From assembly GCA_039973685.1 (NCBI GenBank), contig JBDWKL010000043.1, positions 271,749 through 335,748 on the forward strand: a stretch of 64,000 nucleotides of DNA. The letters are read 5' to 3'. The notes beneath the pieces were generated by a model. That model did no database searches and was not told the origin of the DNA. It saw only the letters and a list, made by a program, of their open reading frames with translations. The stretch is from Hyphomicrobiales bacterium (lineage in GTDB: Bacteria; Pseudomonadota; Alphaproteobacteria; Rhizobiales; JACESI01). This document shows, one piece after another, positions 37,501 to 45,179 of the stretch. Positions within the stretch are counted from its first letter, which is position 1; each line of letters begins with the position of its first letter. The position numbers and the translations under genes are program-made.

Positions 37501-38461
37501 AAGCCAGCGCTCAGTTAGCGACTATCTCGATGGTCTTTCAAGCAATGGTGTTGCCAGTGTTTTGAATGACGGACGCGAGGTGATTGGACGCGAAGCAAAT
37601 GGTGGCTTGATGCCGTTGTTCATGACCATTGGTAAGTTGGACGATGAGAACAACAAAGAAAACAAAGGCTATTGCGCCGTGTTGCGTGATATCACCCAGT
37701 GGAAACGTGCTGAAGAAGAGCTGATTGAAAGCCGCCGTATCGCAGAAAATGCTAACGCGCAGAAATCAGATTTCCTTGCCAAAGTAAGCCACGAAATCCG
37801 CACGCCGCTAAATGCCATCATCGGCTTTTCTGAAGTTATGATGGAAGAGCGCTTTGGGGAGATGAATAACCCACGCTATTTAGGATATGCCCGCGATATT
37901 CATAATTCTGGCGAACACCTCATCAGTCTTGTGAATGATCTTTTGGATCTTTCCAAAATTGAAGCTGGCAAACTCGACCTCACCTTCGCCTCAGTGCAGC
38001 TTAATGAACTAATCCGTGAAGCTGTGGCGATTATGCAACCAGATGCAAACAAAGACCGCATTATCATTCGTACAAGTTTGGAAGATAGCCTGCCAAATGT
38101 GGTGGCAGATGCCCGTTCAATCAGGCAGATCGCGCTCAACCTTTTGTCGAACGCTGTGAAATTTACAAATTCTGGCGGGCAAGTCATCATTTCAACCGCA
38201 TTAGAGGAAAATGGTGAAGTCAGCATACGGGTTCGTGACACGGGTATTGGCATGAGCGAAGCAGAATTAGAGATTGCCCTTGAACCTTTCCGCCAAGTCG
38301 GCACAGAAAGCCACGGAAAAGCAAATGGCACAGGCCTCGGTCTTCCACTGACCAAAGCATTGGTTGAAGCAAACCGCGCCAAATTCGTCATCAACTCGCG
38401 AGTTGATTATGGGACATTGATCCATGTGACATTCCCAAATGAACGGGTTTTGGCACAATAA
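34574..38461 (+). CDS. PdhS-family PAS sensor histidine kinase with long acidic linkers
   Basis: 1295 residues. An N-terminal PAS-like region (about 20-110), two further PAS domains (about 790-900 and 930-1050), then HisKA with the phosphoacceptor H1073 in KVSHEIRTPLN and HATPase_c with LNLLSNAVKF and GTGLGLPLTKALVEANRA near the end. The C-terminus LIHVTFPNERVLAQ is a family signature of PdhS/PleC/DivJ kinases, which act on DivK and control asymmetric division. The segments about 215-400 and 530-780 are Asp/Glu-rich and low complexity, and each contains one Gly/Ala-rich hydrophobic patch (about 291-316, 718-740). No clear transmembrane anchor. Longer than the usual PdhS. SD AAGGA precedes the ATG. 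Confidence 0.88.
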   Translation: MSTPTKTFGIALTNHKVSKALFNENPAWLWAPEGDRLLWANEAGCRFFGTKSITDLLSRSFRRISPASIEINRLGKSKNFNKTISRKMKFLRGMKAVSVKAELTHLKLSDGTTGVLVEVDAPEKKFDENDHQKNALRFIKLFSRSELSVALLSEDGGRLQESNEFRDADVSKKVLRNLAKALEDQDIASISLNDGAQAIIGYAQRKKKGALTSIFAIIEDVVVEEETIAATDDAVIVEDIAEIPEQEGQLEHVNALADEAETTAPDGIELDVDTQPEDDTGSEVDDNDDATLGIGAAAAGIAAGAAISAGEVLNNDTDVNEDEASDETPVDTDVEDEVTASTTIDAEEQAADLVEDNADTYDTASTDDNVDTGDHSENDDTSTSEKPTRFLFEFDLDSNLKSLSPEFHKAMSTDDDAFVGSSWGELSQTMKLDADGKIARHLKGQAIWTETSYWPLNEAGADEDAPKRVPISLTAMPVFDRNRLFQGFRGFGTMDWENVAVHPELDALVIVEETDVSENAEDEWETFVATTPLSGDDEGNIDRSTGLGGSEDASEQELDWGQSSDDDEDDAERFRAELNDQDGDDNVRNTVVHLTDQPTANDDDNIIRLHGNGRGLKDVSEEDAQNGNLSKPEQKTFKQIADVLSSEITHKDDKNSSDNDAPSSDDKTLQDSIDLAAANAIEGSPRIKTNNKSVDDRAAELLNKKTDTEDAKSDKPVGKIAKGLGAGAAAILGVNSLKKSSVQKDDVANDMESTTEDGEADEDHIFQPKSPSVGDATEQKVAAESVDDEPHGILNRLPLGLIVSRQRNVLFANQAVLDFLGYNSIDELIENGGVNTLFKPEITAETSDELDMFKRLVVKADEQEEPMTQVVRAKMADGSTANVDVRLQSGDWQGEQALLLTLSAHLEQSDEAQSEESKVSKLIGQSTDVMDIASDGIIIVDNSGDVIHANASAEALFGRDRREMRNLSFSSLFAEESQRSVSDYLDGLSSNGVASVLNDGREVIGREANGGLMPLFMTIGKLDDENNKENKGYCAVLRDITQWKRAEEELIESRRIAENANAQKSDFLAKVSHEIRTPLNAIIGFSEVMMEERFGEMNNPRYLGYARDIHNSGEHLISLVNDLLDLSKIEAGKLDLTFASVQLNELIREAVAIMQPDANKDRIIIRTSLEDSLPNVVADARSIRQIALNLLSNAVKFTNSGGQVIISTALEENGEVSIRVRDTGIGMSEAELEIALEPFRQVGTESHGKANGTGLGLPLTKALVEANRAKFVINSRVDYGTLIHVTFPNERVLAQ

Positions 38462-38488
38462 TTCGTCCCACTGTCATCTATATAAATC

Positions 38489-38519
38489 AAAAAGGCGGCT
38501 CACTTTGAGCCGCCTTTTT
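38489..38519. terminator. Bidirectional terminator after the PdhS-like gene
   Basis: AAAAAGGCGGCTCA - CTT - TGAGCCGCCTTTTT, with A and T tracts on both sides. It separates the kinase gene from the small convergent gene at 38545. Confidence 0.9.
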
Positions 38520-38544
38520 CTATAACTATGTGAGAGTCTTAAGC

Positions 38545-38775
38545 TTAGTTTTGCTTAATGATAGGCACAACTAGATCACCCCAATTGCTGTTGCTGCTGT
38601 GATGACGCGCTGTGCGTACTAGCTCAACTGAAACACCTGCTTCAACGGCACGAATTACAGATTGATTCAACCGGTGAATTTCATTAGCAAGTATCCGAAT
38701 TGCAGTTGCCTGCTCATCATCTAAAAGCTCAACTTGCTCTTCTGTTCTTTCTTTAACTTTTGCTTTCGCTTGCAT
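38545..38775 (-). CDS. Small conserved hypothetical protein
   Basis: 76 residues with a strong SD (AAAGGAG, 8 nt before the ATG), which supports a real gene. It is charged and helical: LDDEQATAIRILANEIHRLNQSVIRAVEAG. Ends with WGDLVVPIIKQN. No recognised domain. It is flanked by a terminator shared with the PdhS-like gene on one side and the divergent ScfR-like gene on the other. Confidence 0.72.
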   Translation of the reverse strand: MQAKAKVKERTEEQVELLDDEQATAIRILANEIHRLNQSVIRAVEAGVSVELVRTARHHSSNSNWGDLVVPIIKQN

Positions 38776-38944
38776 GATAGTGCTCCTTTGCTAGCATTTA
38801 TCGGTCCGCCTGCTTGAACCATTGCTGAGTGCATGGCCTTAACTAAGCGATGTAAAGTTTTGTCAAAATTGACAATTCCTAACAACGACTATGCCAACGT
38901 AATTTACAAATTGAAATTTAAATCTGCTACGCATTGATATAAAT

Positions 38945-38997
38945 GAAGTTTTTTTGTAAACTTCTTTTCATATCAGCAAATTGAGCTTGTAAACTTC
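38945..38997. promoter_or_regulatory. Repeated TTGTAAACTTC sites upstream of the ScfR-like gene
   Basis: TTGTAAACTTC occurs at 38954-38964 and again at 38987-38997, 33 bp apart (about three helical turns). The first copy is also the right half of an inverted repeat, GAAGTTT - 6 bp - AAACTTC (38945-38964). TTTGTAAA here and TTTACAAA at about 38904 are reverse complements and resemble the TTTGCAAA element of PccR-type regulators. Confidence 0.5.
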
Positions 38998-39032
38998 ACG
39001 ACACACCGCAGCGATTACACAGAGGCAATGAG

Positions 39033-40451
39033 ATGGCAGATCAGAAAATATTTGCAGGTCCCCGCATCAGGCGCGTACGCACCCAACTCAGCCTAACACA
39101 GGCTGCAATGGCAGAAGAACTTGGCATTTCGCCAAGCTATCTCAATCTTATTGAGCGCAACCAGCGCCCTTTAACAGTGCAACTGCTGCTCAAGCTCTCT
39201 TCTAAATATGAGATTGATCTCAAAGAATTGCAGGGTGACGAAAGTGGGCAGACCGCTGAAGCTTTAAAGGAAGTGTTCTCCGACCCGTTGCTTGTGACAG
39301 AAATTGTGTCTGATTCAGAACTTGTCGAAGCAGCAGACACATCTCCCAATTTGGTGTCCGGCCTCATTCAGCTTTATCGAACTTACAAAGAGACAACTGA
39401 TAAATTATCGACCTTGTCGCATTTGATGTCTGACGAAGCCAAAGCGCAAGTCGTGACCCAAAGCCGCCTTCCGCTTGATGAGGTTCGTGATTTTTTGCAA
39501 GCAAGATCTTATTATTTTCCCGACATCGATGAGGCAGCTACCGCCCTTAGCCAAGAGCTTGGAAGTGGCGATGATATTCTAGCAAAGCTCAAGAACTTTC
39601 TTTTGGAAGAACGCCAAATCAGCGTCAAGATTTTGCCAGTTCATACCATGCCAGATCACTCGATCCGTTATGATCGACATTCGCAGCGCGTGTTCATTTC
39701 AGAACGCCTCACACCAGAAGAGCGTAACATTGCGCTTGCCAGTCAAATTGCGCTGTTAAACTATAAAGAGTTGATTGAGGAAACCGTCTCTGAAGCAGGT
39801 TTTGATAATGATGAAACAGCACGGTTTTTAACGCTGGAATGTGCGCATTATTTCGCCATTTCAATGCTCATGCCTTATGAGGCTTTCTATACTGCTGCTG
39901 CCCGTTCACGCCATGATATTGGCCTGCTTGCAAGACGGTTTCAGGTGCGCTGGCGTGATGTGGTGCGGCGTCTTACAAGCCTGCATCAACCAGGGCGCGC
40001 GGGCATTCCGTTTTTCATGATTGAGCTAGATCCCGTGGGCAATGTTTGCACATTCAGCCCGGGGGCAAACTTCACATTGCCGCGCGCTGGCAATCCTTGC
40101 TTGAAGCTCGTGCCACCGGGCGTAAACACCAATCATGGGCGTGTCGCAGTTGAAAGCCTTGCCCTTCCAGATGGGCCAGAATGGTTGATTGTTGCTCACT
40201 CAGAAAAGACCCGCGCTTTTGGCCACGGTGATAGACCACGCAGACGCACTTTCATTATTGGGTGCGATATTCTCCATGCCAAAGACTTGATTTATGGCGA
40301 CGGATTTTTAGGTCGTGCCCCTTTGCAAATCGGTGTTACCTGTCGCCTTTGCGAGCAAGTAAATTGCAGAGACCGCGCCTTCCCACCTGTTATGCGACCA
40401 GGTAATATAGACCTCACATCAAGGACGTTCTCAGATTACGATTTTAGCTAG
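39033..40451 (+). CDS. ScfR/PccR-type transcriptional regulator of short-chain acyl metabolism
   Basis: 472 residues. An XRE-type helix-turn-helix at about 9-65 (RIRRVRTQLSLTQAAMAEELGISPSYLNLIE), an IrrE-like central domain (YDRHSQRVFISERLTPEERNIALASQ ... LTLECAHYFAISMLMPYEAF), and a C-terminal DUF2083 domain with the typical CRLCEQVNCRDRAFPP. Such proteins sense short-chain acyl-CoA and control propionate or acetate genes (RamB, MccR, PccR). scoAB and mutAB elsewhere in the window are plausible targets but not proven. The upstream region carries repeats that may be its own binding sites. It converges tightly (11 bp) on an aldolase gene. Confidence 0.88.
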   Translation: MADQKIFAGPRIRRVRTQLSLTQAAMAEELGISPSYLNLIERNQRPLTVQLLLKLSSKYEIDLKELQGDESGQTAEALKEVFSDPLLVTEIVSDSELVEAADTSPNLVSGLIQLYRTYKETTDKLSTLSHLMSDEAKAQVVTQSRLPLDEVRDFLQARSYYFPDIDEAATALSQELGSGDDILAKLKNFLLEERQISVKILPVHTMPDHSIRYDRHSQRVFISERLTPEERNIALASQIALLNYKELIEETVSEAGFDNDETARFLTLECAHYFAISMLMPYEAFYTAAARSRHDIGLLARRFQVRWRDVVRRLTSLHQPGRAGIPFFMIELDPVGNVCTFSPGANFTLPRAGNPCLKLVPPGVNTNHGRVAVESLALPDGPEWLIVAHSEKTRAFGHGDRPRRRTFIIGCDILHAKDLIYGDGFLGRAPLQIGVTCRLCEQVNCRDRAFPPVMRPGNIDLTSRTFSDYDFS

Positions 40452-40462
40452 TAAGCCGCCTA

Positions 40463-41191
40463 TCAATTTATTCCAACGACGCGCTTAAGGGCTGCAAAGT
40501 GCAAATCAGGCATGACGTCAAACTCTGCCTGATATTGTTTGGCGGTTTGTTCAGCGACCTCATTGGAGACGATGTTAAGCGCCATACCTGTTGATTGTGC
40601 CAGCACTTGTTGGCGACAAGCACGCTCTAAATAATAAAGATCATCGAATGCTTGTGCTGCTGTTGGTCCGCCGACCACGACCCCGTGATTGGCGAGAAAT
40701 ATAACGTCAGCGCCCGCATTGCTCTTAGCCTGCTGCGCAAGGCGTTCGCCTTCTTCTTCGCTTGCAGCTAAACCACCAAATTCGCCCTCATAACCGACAC
40801 GGCCATAATAGCGACATGCAGTTTGATGGGCCATTTCAAGACGCCCGCCCTTTAGCATGGTGAGTGCTGTCGCATAAGGCATATGGGTGTGAAACAAGCA
40901 CAAATGCCGCGAATTGGCACGGTGGCCTGCGATATGGATATTGCGGGCTGAAGCTTCGGCCTCTCCCTCGCCTTCCAATGTCTCGCCCTTTGCATTCATC
41001 AAGATTAGATTTTCAGGTCTAATCTCAGACCAATGCAATCCATAGGCGTTGATCAAGAACAGCTCTTCTTCCCCATCCTCATTGCCAGACACTTGATAAG
41101 AGAAATGATTGCAAATGCCTTCATGCAGATCGAAGTGCTCAGCCAATCGAAGGCTTGCGGCAAGGTCCTCACGTTCTTTCATAAATTGCAT
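40463..41191 (-). CDS. Class II aldolase/adducin family protein
   Basis: 242 residues, zinc-dependent aldolase fold. The metal-binding histidine motif HTHMPYATAL and the conserved NHGVVVGG are present, with GICNHFSYQVSG near the N-terminus. This subgroup is not assignable to fuculose- or ribulose-phosphate aldolase from sequence, and could be a decarboxylating or catabolic member. Start ATG 41191 or 41182. Neighbours give no clear pathway. Confidence 0.85.
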   Translation of the reverse strand: MQFMKEREDLAASLRLAEHFDLHEGICNHFSYQVSGNEDGEEELFLINAYGLHWSEIRPENLILMNAKGETLEGEGEAEASARNIHIAGHRANSRHLCLFHTHMPYATALTMLKGGRLEMAHQTACRYYGRVGYEGEFGGLAASEEEGERLAQQAKSNAGADVIFLANHGVVVGGPTAAQAFDDLYYLERACRQQVLAQSTGMALNIVSNEVAEQTAKQYQAEFDVMPDLHFAALKRVVGIN

Positions 41192-41268
41192 AGTTTCATT
41201 CGTCCCAATTGGTCAGCAATAAAGCGACCTTAGGAGGACTAATGACGGAAGAAAAGCGAAAACTGCGT

Positions 41269-41568
41269 CTATTCCTGACGATTTCCAGATGACGGAGTAA
41301 GAAGCAATATGACGAGCCAAATCGGGATAATTATGAAAGACCCCAAAATAATATTCGGTAACATCCACTCAAAAGCTTGCGTAAGCCAAGCGATGAACTC
41401 TGTTTTGGTGAAACCAAATTTATCCAGAAAACTCTCAATAGTGATGTTGAAATAGGACATCGACATCCCTGTGATTAGAGATGCTATTGCAACCTTCAAA
41501 CTGAGAGAAAGCAATTGAACCAATTTACTAACACCATCATTTCGTTGACAAATTTCGTCAAACGACAC
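41269..41568 (-). CDS. Small two-helix membrane protein, DUF6460-like
   Basis: 99 residues with hydrophobic segments at about 19-40 and 70-92. The pattern (a hydrophobic helix with a LITGMSMSYFNI turn, an amphipathic middle, then LGSFIIIPIWLVILLL) resembles DUF6460 proteins of Rhizobiales. Function unknown. The next gene on the strand, asmA-like, is 116 bp away and upstream. Confidence 0.65.
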   Translation of the reverse strand: MSFDEICQRNDGVSKLVQLLSLSLKVAIASLITGMSMSYFNITIESFLDKFGFTKTEFIAWLTQAFEWMLPNIILGSFIIIPIWLVILLLTPSSGNRQE

Positions 41569-41683
41569 TCTAACGCCACACGAATTACATCGATATGGCC
41601 CACACTACTGACGCTATTATAGTTTTATTTTGGTTGATGAAGTCTGAACGCCGCTATTTTTGGCGACATACACATTGGAAATC

Positions 41684-43498
41684 TTAAAGAGCCTTACCCG
41701 CGACACTTGTTACTTTCGGTTTAGACATCGTACCACCGAGGCTGAAAGGAATAGCTGGTAATGGCCCTTCGCTGCTGTCATCGTCGCTCTTTTTCTTCGC
41801 GACACCAAGCAGGGATAATCGGTTTTCAACTAGATCGATCACACCACTGCTCGAAAACTCATTCTGCTCAGTTTTCAAAACGAATTTGGTGATTTCCATA
41901 TTTCCATCAGCACGAATAATTGCTTGAATTTCACCCGTCTCAAAGTCGGTTTGCTCATCCATCCCATTAACAGTGCCCGCTTCAAGGGCTGCTGGATCAC
42001 TCATTTTATCAAGGGCAACTTCTTTCAACACCCCTTGTTTCAAGTGGGCAGCGGCTTCCACTTCGAACGAATTCACGACTTTCTCTTGGCTTTCGCCTTT
42101 TGCCCTCATTTGCAGTGTGAGGGATATATCGCCTTCAAAAGGCAATGGAACGGACGTTGGCTGGCTGATCGACGCGAAGCTGGTTTCTGAAAGGGTCAAA
42201 TTAGCATCAAAGCCACTAACCTCTGCCTCTTTTGAAATGGTGAGTTCACCCCCCAGTTTGCCATTGATCAAATTATCAGCACCAGCAAGCTCCATCGCGC
42301 CAACATTCACGACTAGGTTATTGTCTTTCAAAAGCAAACCAACAGCCATATTGTTTGCATCCTGCATACCGATACGAGCGGTTTCAGCAGACAATCTGAG
42401 ATCAACGACGGCGCCAGACTGGCTGGTTTTCAGCAAATCTTCCAAAAGATTATTGCCGCCTTGCCCGCCAATTCCAATTTCACCAAGAAGCAATTGGTCG
42501 AAGGCCAATGTTCCAGACAAGCCAACGGCACCCTCTGCCACTGATACCTTCAAGCGGCCATCAGCCTTACCATCACCAAGGCGAACAGATATTGGCCGAA
42601 ACTCAAAGGCTCCATCAGTAAAGACACCGTCTCCTAAAATGCGCAATTGGTCTGCGGGAAGAGCATCAGCCCCTTTAACTCCGATCCATTCAACCAGCTT
42701 GCCAGCGGATGGAATATCAGCTTCCCAAATACCATCGCCTTGCAATTTTTCTTTCCAAACCACATCGCCATTAAAGCGTGCGACAACTGGAGCCGATTCA
42801 ATCGTGAAGTCAGCTTTGGTCGTACCTCCTGCCATCATCACACCGGGATCGGCCATCGTTGCAGAAAACTCTGCTAATTCACCTCGCCAAATCATTGAAC
42901 CATTAATTGCAAATTTTTGACTGCGCGGCGGACCAACAATAGTGGCATTGATACCCGTAAACGTCTCAGGTTTTTCCATCGTCTCGTCATCAACCGTCAA
43001 TGTGCTGTCAGTAAATTTAATTGAACGCAAACGGGTAGGAAAGCGTAGCGCAGGCGCATTACTTGGCCCTTGCCTATCTTCGATAAACAAACGTGCCGTC
43101 GACCAGTTCGACTTGCCGTCCTGCTTGCGCACTAAAGACACATTTGCCCGTTCCAATACGATAAAACGCAGTGACGGGTTTCCCTCCCATAAGGACGTAA
43201 CAGACAAGCGTCCGTTGGCGCGCTCAATCTCAATTAACGGAGCACTACCCTCTTCTGCTGCCGCTACTGCCAACGGCCCGAAGCTTACAGAAAGATAAGG
43301 AAGCAAACTGACCGAAGGACGGCCTGTGACGACAACTGTATGCCCGAATGCTTCGCTCAACTGTTTTGCAATCAAGGCGTTCAATCGCTCTTTAGGCACT
43401 AACAAAAAGCTCACTGCCAACACGATGAGCAGCAAGGCAATTAGACCCACAATTGAAACCAAAAAACGTCGTAGCAAAACAGCCACAATCCTTTGCAA
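41684..43498 (-). CDS. AsmA family protein
   Basis: 604 residues. One N-terminal transmembrane helix (about 12-34), then a long periplasmic region of repeated beta-strand pattern, typical of AsmA/TamB-like bridge proteins involved in lipid transport or outer-membrane assembly. The AsmA signature is seen at the C-terminus (ATFLKTEQNEFSSSGVIDL-like region, then PIPFSLGGTMSKP). The start is TTG at 43498 after AGGAAA. No paralogue is adjacent. Confidence 0.85.
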   Translation of the reverse strand: MQRIVAVLLRRFLVSIVGLIALLLIVLAVSFLLVPKERLNALIAKQLSEAFGHTVVVTGRPSVSLLPYLSVSFGPLAVAAAEEGSAPLIEIERANGRLSVTSLWEGNPSLRFIVLERANVSLVRKQDGKSNWSTARLFIEDRQGPSNAPALRFPTRLRSIKFTDSTLTVDDETMEKPETFTGINATIVGPPRSQKFAINGSMIWRGELAEFSATMADPGVMMAGGTTKADFTIESAPVVARFNGDVVWKEKLQGDGIWEADIPSAGKLVEWIGVKGADALPADQLRILGDGVFTDGAFEFRPISVRLGDGKADGRLKVSVAEGAVGLSGTLAFDQLLLGEIGIGGQGGNNLLEDLLKTSQSGAVVDLRLSAETARIGMQDANNMAVGLLLKDNNLVVNVGAMELAGADNLINGKLGGELTISKEAEVSGFDANLTLSETSFASISQPTSVPLPFEGDISLTLQMRAKGESQEKVVNSFEVEAAAHLKQGVLKEVALDKMSDPAALEAGTVNGMDEQTDFETGEIQAIIRADGNMEITKFVLKTEQNEFSSSGVIDLVENRLSLLGVAKKKSDDDSSEGPLPAIPFSLGGTMSKPKVTSVAGKAL

Positions 43499-43626
43499 AT
43501 TTTCCTATTTAGCCATGCGCAATTAATTGCTTTTTGACAAGGTCACAGTGCCCTAAACAGCATTCATCCCATAGTTGAATGTCGCATCAATCAAATGTAC
43601 CTCAATCGCATCAAAGCTCCATATCA

Positions 43627-43764
43627 TTTTGCAAAATTACTGTGCGAAATTGTGTCGACGTGGCCTAAAATTGGTATATGTTGCACCACAGCATTAATTA
43701 CCATCGCGGCATTGAGTTTAACTCAGCCGCATTTACACCCTTAGAAATACACACACCCTTAGAA
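43627..43764 (+). promoter_or_regulatory. Candidate control region of scoAB
   Basis: Holds the palindrome TTTTGCAAAA (43627-43636), which contains TTTGCAAA, followed nearby by TGCGAAA; a second palindrome TGAGTT-T-AACTCA (43713-43725); and a direct repeat of ACACCCTTAGAA (43735-43746 and 43753-43764). TTTGCAAA is the type of element linked to PccR/ScfR regulators. Function inferred. Confidence 0.4.
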
Positions 43765-43787
43765 TCTTGAGGGAAATGGGAGATAAT

Positions 43788-44483
43788 ATGGGAAAAGTTT
43801 ATCAGTCCGCAGATGAAGCGCTTGAAGGCGTTTTATTCGATGGGATGTTGATTGCCTCAGGCGGCTTTGGCCTTTGCGGTATTCCAGAAAATTTAATCGC
43901 CGGTATTAAAAAAGCCGGTACCAAGAATCTCACTATCGCCTCAAACAACGCAGGCGTTGATGGATTCGGTCTTGGTCTTCTGCTTGAGGATCGCCAAGTC
44001 GATAAGATGATCTCGTCTTATGTTGGTGAGAATGATCTATTCATGCAGCAATATCTTGCAGGCGATCTTGAAATTGAATTCAACCCACAAGGCACGCTTG
44101 CTGAACGCATGCGCGCAGGCGGCGCAGGCATTCCAGGTTTTTATACAAAGACAGGTGTTGGAACAGCGGTTGCAGAAGGCAAAGAGCACAAAGATTTCGA
44201 CGGCAAAACTTACATCCTTGAGCACGGCATCAAGGCTGACATTGCTATCGTGAAAGCTTGGAAAGGCGACACACAGGGCAATCTTGTGTTCCGCAAAACA
44301 GCTCAAAACTTTAATCCGATGGCTGCCATGTGCGGCAAGATCACGATTGCGGAAGTGGAAGAACTGGTTGAGCCGCATGAGCTTGACGGGGATGCCATTG
44401 ATACGCCGAGCGTTTTCGTTCAGCGCATCTTTAAAGGCGACCACGAAAAACGCATCGAACAACGCACAACACGCGCAGCTTAA
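43788..44483 (+). CDS. scoA: 3-oxoacid CoA-transferase subunit A
   Basis: 231 residues from the ATG at 43788 (SD GGGAGA); the frame extends to 43767. GFGLCGIPENLI near the N-terminus and the C-terminal VEELVEPHELDGDAIDTPSVFV match the A subunit of succinyl-CoA:3-oxoacid transferase. It activates acetoacetate with CoA from succinyl-CoA. The B subunit follows 12 bp later. Confidence 0.95.
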   Translation: MGKVYQSADEALEGVLFDGMLIASGGFGLCGIPENLIAGIKKAGTKNLTIASNNAGVDGFGLGLLLEDRQVDKMISSYVGENDLFMQQYLAGDLEIEFNPQGTLAERMRAGGAGIPGFYTKTGVGTAVAEGKEHKDFDGKTYILEHGIKADIAIVKAWKGDTQGNLVFRKTAQNFNPMAAMCGKITIAEVEELVEPHELDGDAIDTPSVFVQRIFKGDHEKRIEQRTTRAA

Positions 44484-44495
44484 GGAGAATTGATC

Positions 44496-45125
44496 ATGGC
44501 ATGGGACCGCAATCAAATGGCCGAACGGGCCGCGCAAGAATTAGAAGATGGGTTTTACGTGAACCTTGGCATTGGCATTCCGACATTGGTTGCCAACTAC
44601 ATTCCTGAAGGCGTGGATGTCACCCTTCAATCAGAAAACGGCATGCTTGGCATGGGTCCGTTTCCAACAGAAGATGCTGTTGATCCAGACTTGATCAATG
44701 CTGGCAAGCAAACCATCACCGAGCTTGATCGCACGAGCTATTTCTCATCAGCTGATAGTTTCGCCATGATCCGTGGTGGGCACATCAACTTGTCGATCCT
44801 TGGCGCAATGGAAGTTGCAGAAAATGGCGATCTGGCCAACTGGATGATCCCTGGCAAGCTGGTTAAAGGCATGGGAGGCGCAATGGATCTTGTGGCTGGT
44901 GTTCAACGGGTTGTTGTGGTGATGGATCACGCGAATAAAAAGGGCGAAAGCAAACTTTTAAAAGCCTGTTCTTTGCCGCTTACAGGCGCTGGTGTGGTTG
45001 ATCGCATTATCACGGGTCTTGGGGTTTTCGACGTTGTTGATGGCGGCCTCAAGATCGTTGAACTGGCACCGGATGTAACGATGGATGACGTGAACGCCGT
45101 GACAGAAGCGAACATTGTTAGCTAA
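44496..45125 (+). CDS. scoB: 3-oxoacid CoA-transferase subunit B
   Basis: 209 residues from the ATG at 44496 (SD AAGGAG). The catalytic glutamate lies in [10 protein letters not shown]. It pairs with ScoA to return acetoacetate, for example from polyhydroxybutyrate breakdown or ketone bodies, to acetoacetyl-CoA. A terminator follows. The phasin gene in the window is a functional counterpart on the polymer side. Confidence 0.95.
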   Translation: MAWDRNQMAERAAQELEDGFYVNLGIGIPTLVANYIPEGVDVTLQSENGMLGMGPFPTEDAVDPDLINAGKQTITELDRTSYFSSADSFAMIRGGHINLSILGAMEVAENGDLANWMIPGKLVKGMGGAMDLVAGVQRVVVVMDHANKKGESKLLKACSLPLTGAGVVDRIITGLGVFDVVDGGLKIVELAPDVTMDDVNAVTEANIVS

Positions 45126-45150
45126 GCGCTGATCCAATACTTCGAGATTT

Positions 45151-45179
45151 AAAGGCAGTCTTTATAGGCTGCCTTTTTT
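45151..45179 (+). terminator. Rho-independent terminator of scoAB
   Basis: AAAGGCAG (45151-45158), a 10-nt loop, CTGCCTTT (45169-45176), then T to 45179. Its T tract abuts the stop codon of the convergent permease gene. Confidence 0.82.

Noticed and set aside
41973-42920. 315-codon plus-strand open frame
   Set aside because: Antisense to the AsmA-family gene, Ser/Pro-rich shadow with no family pattern.
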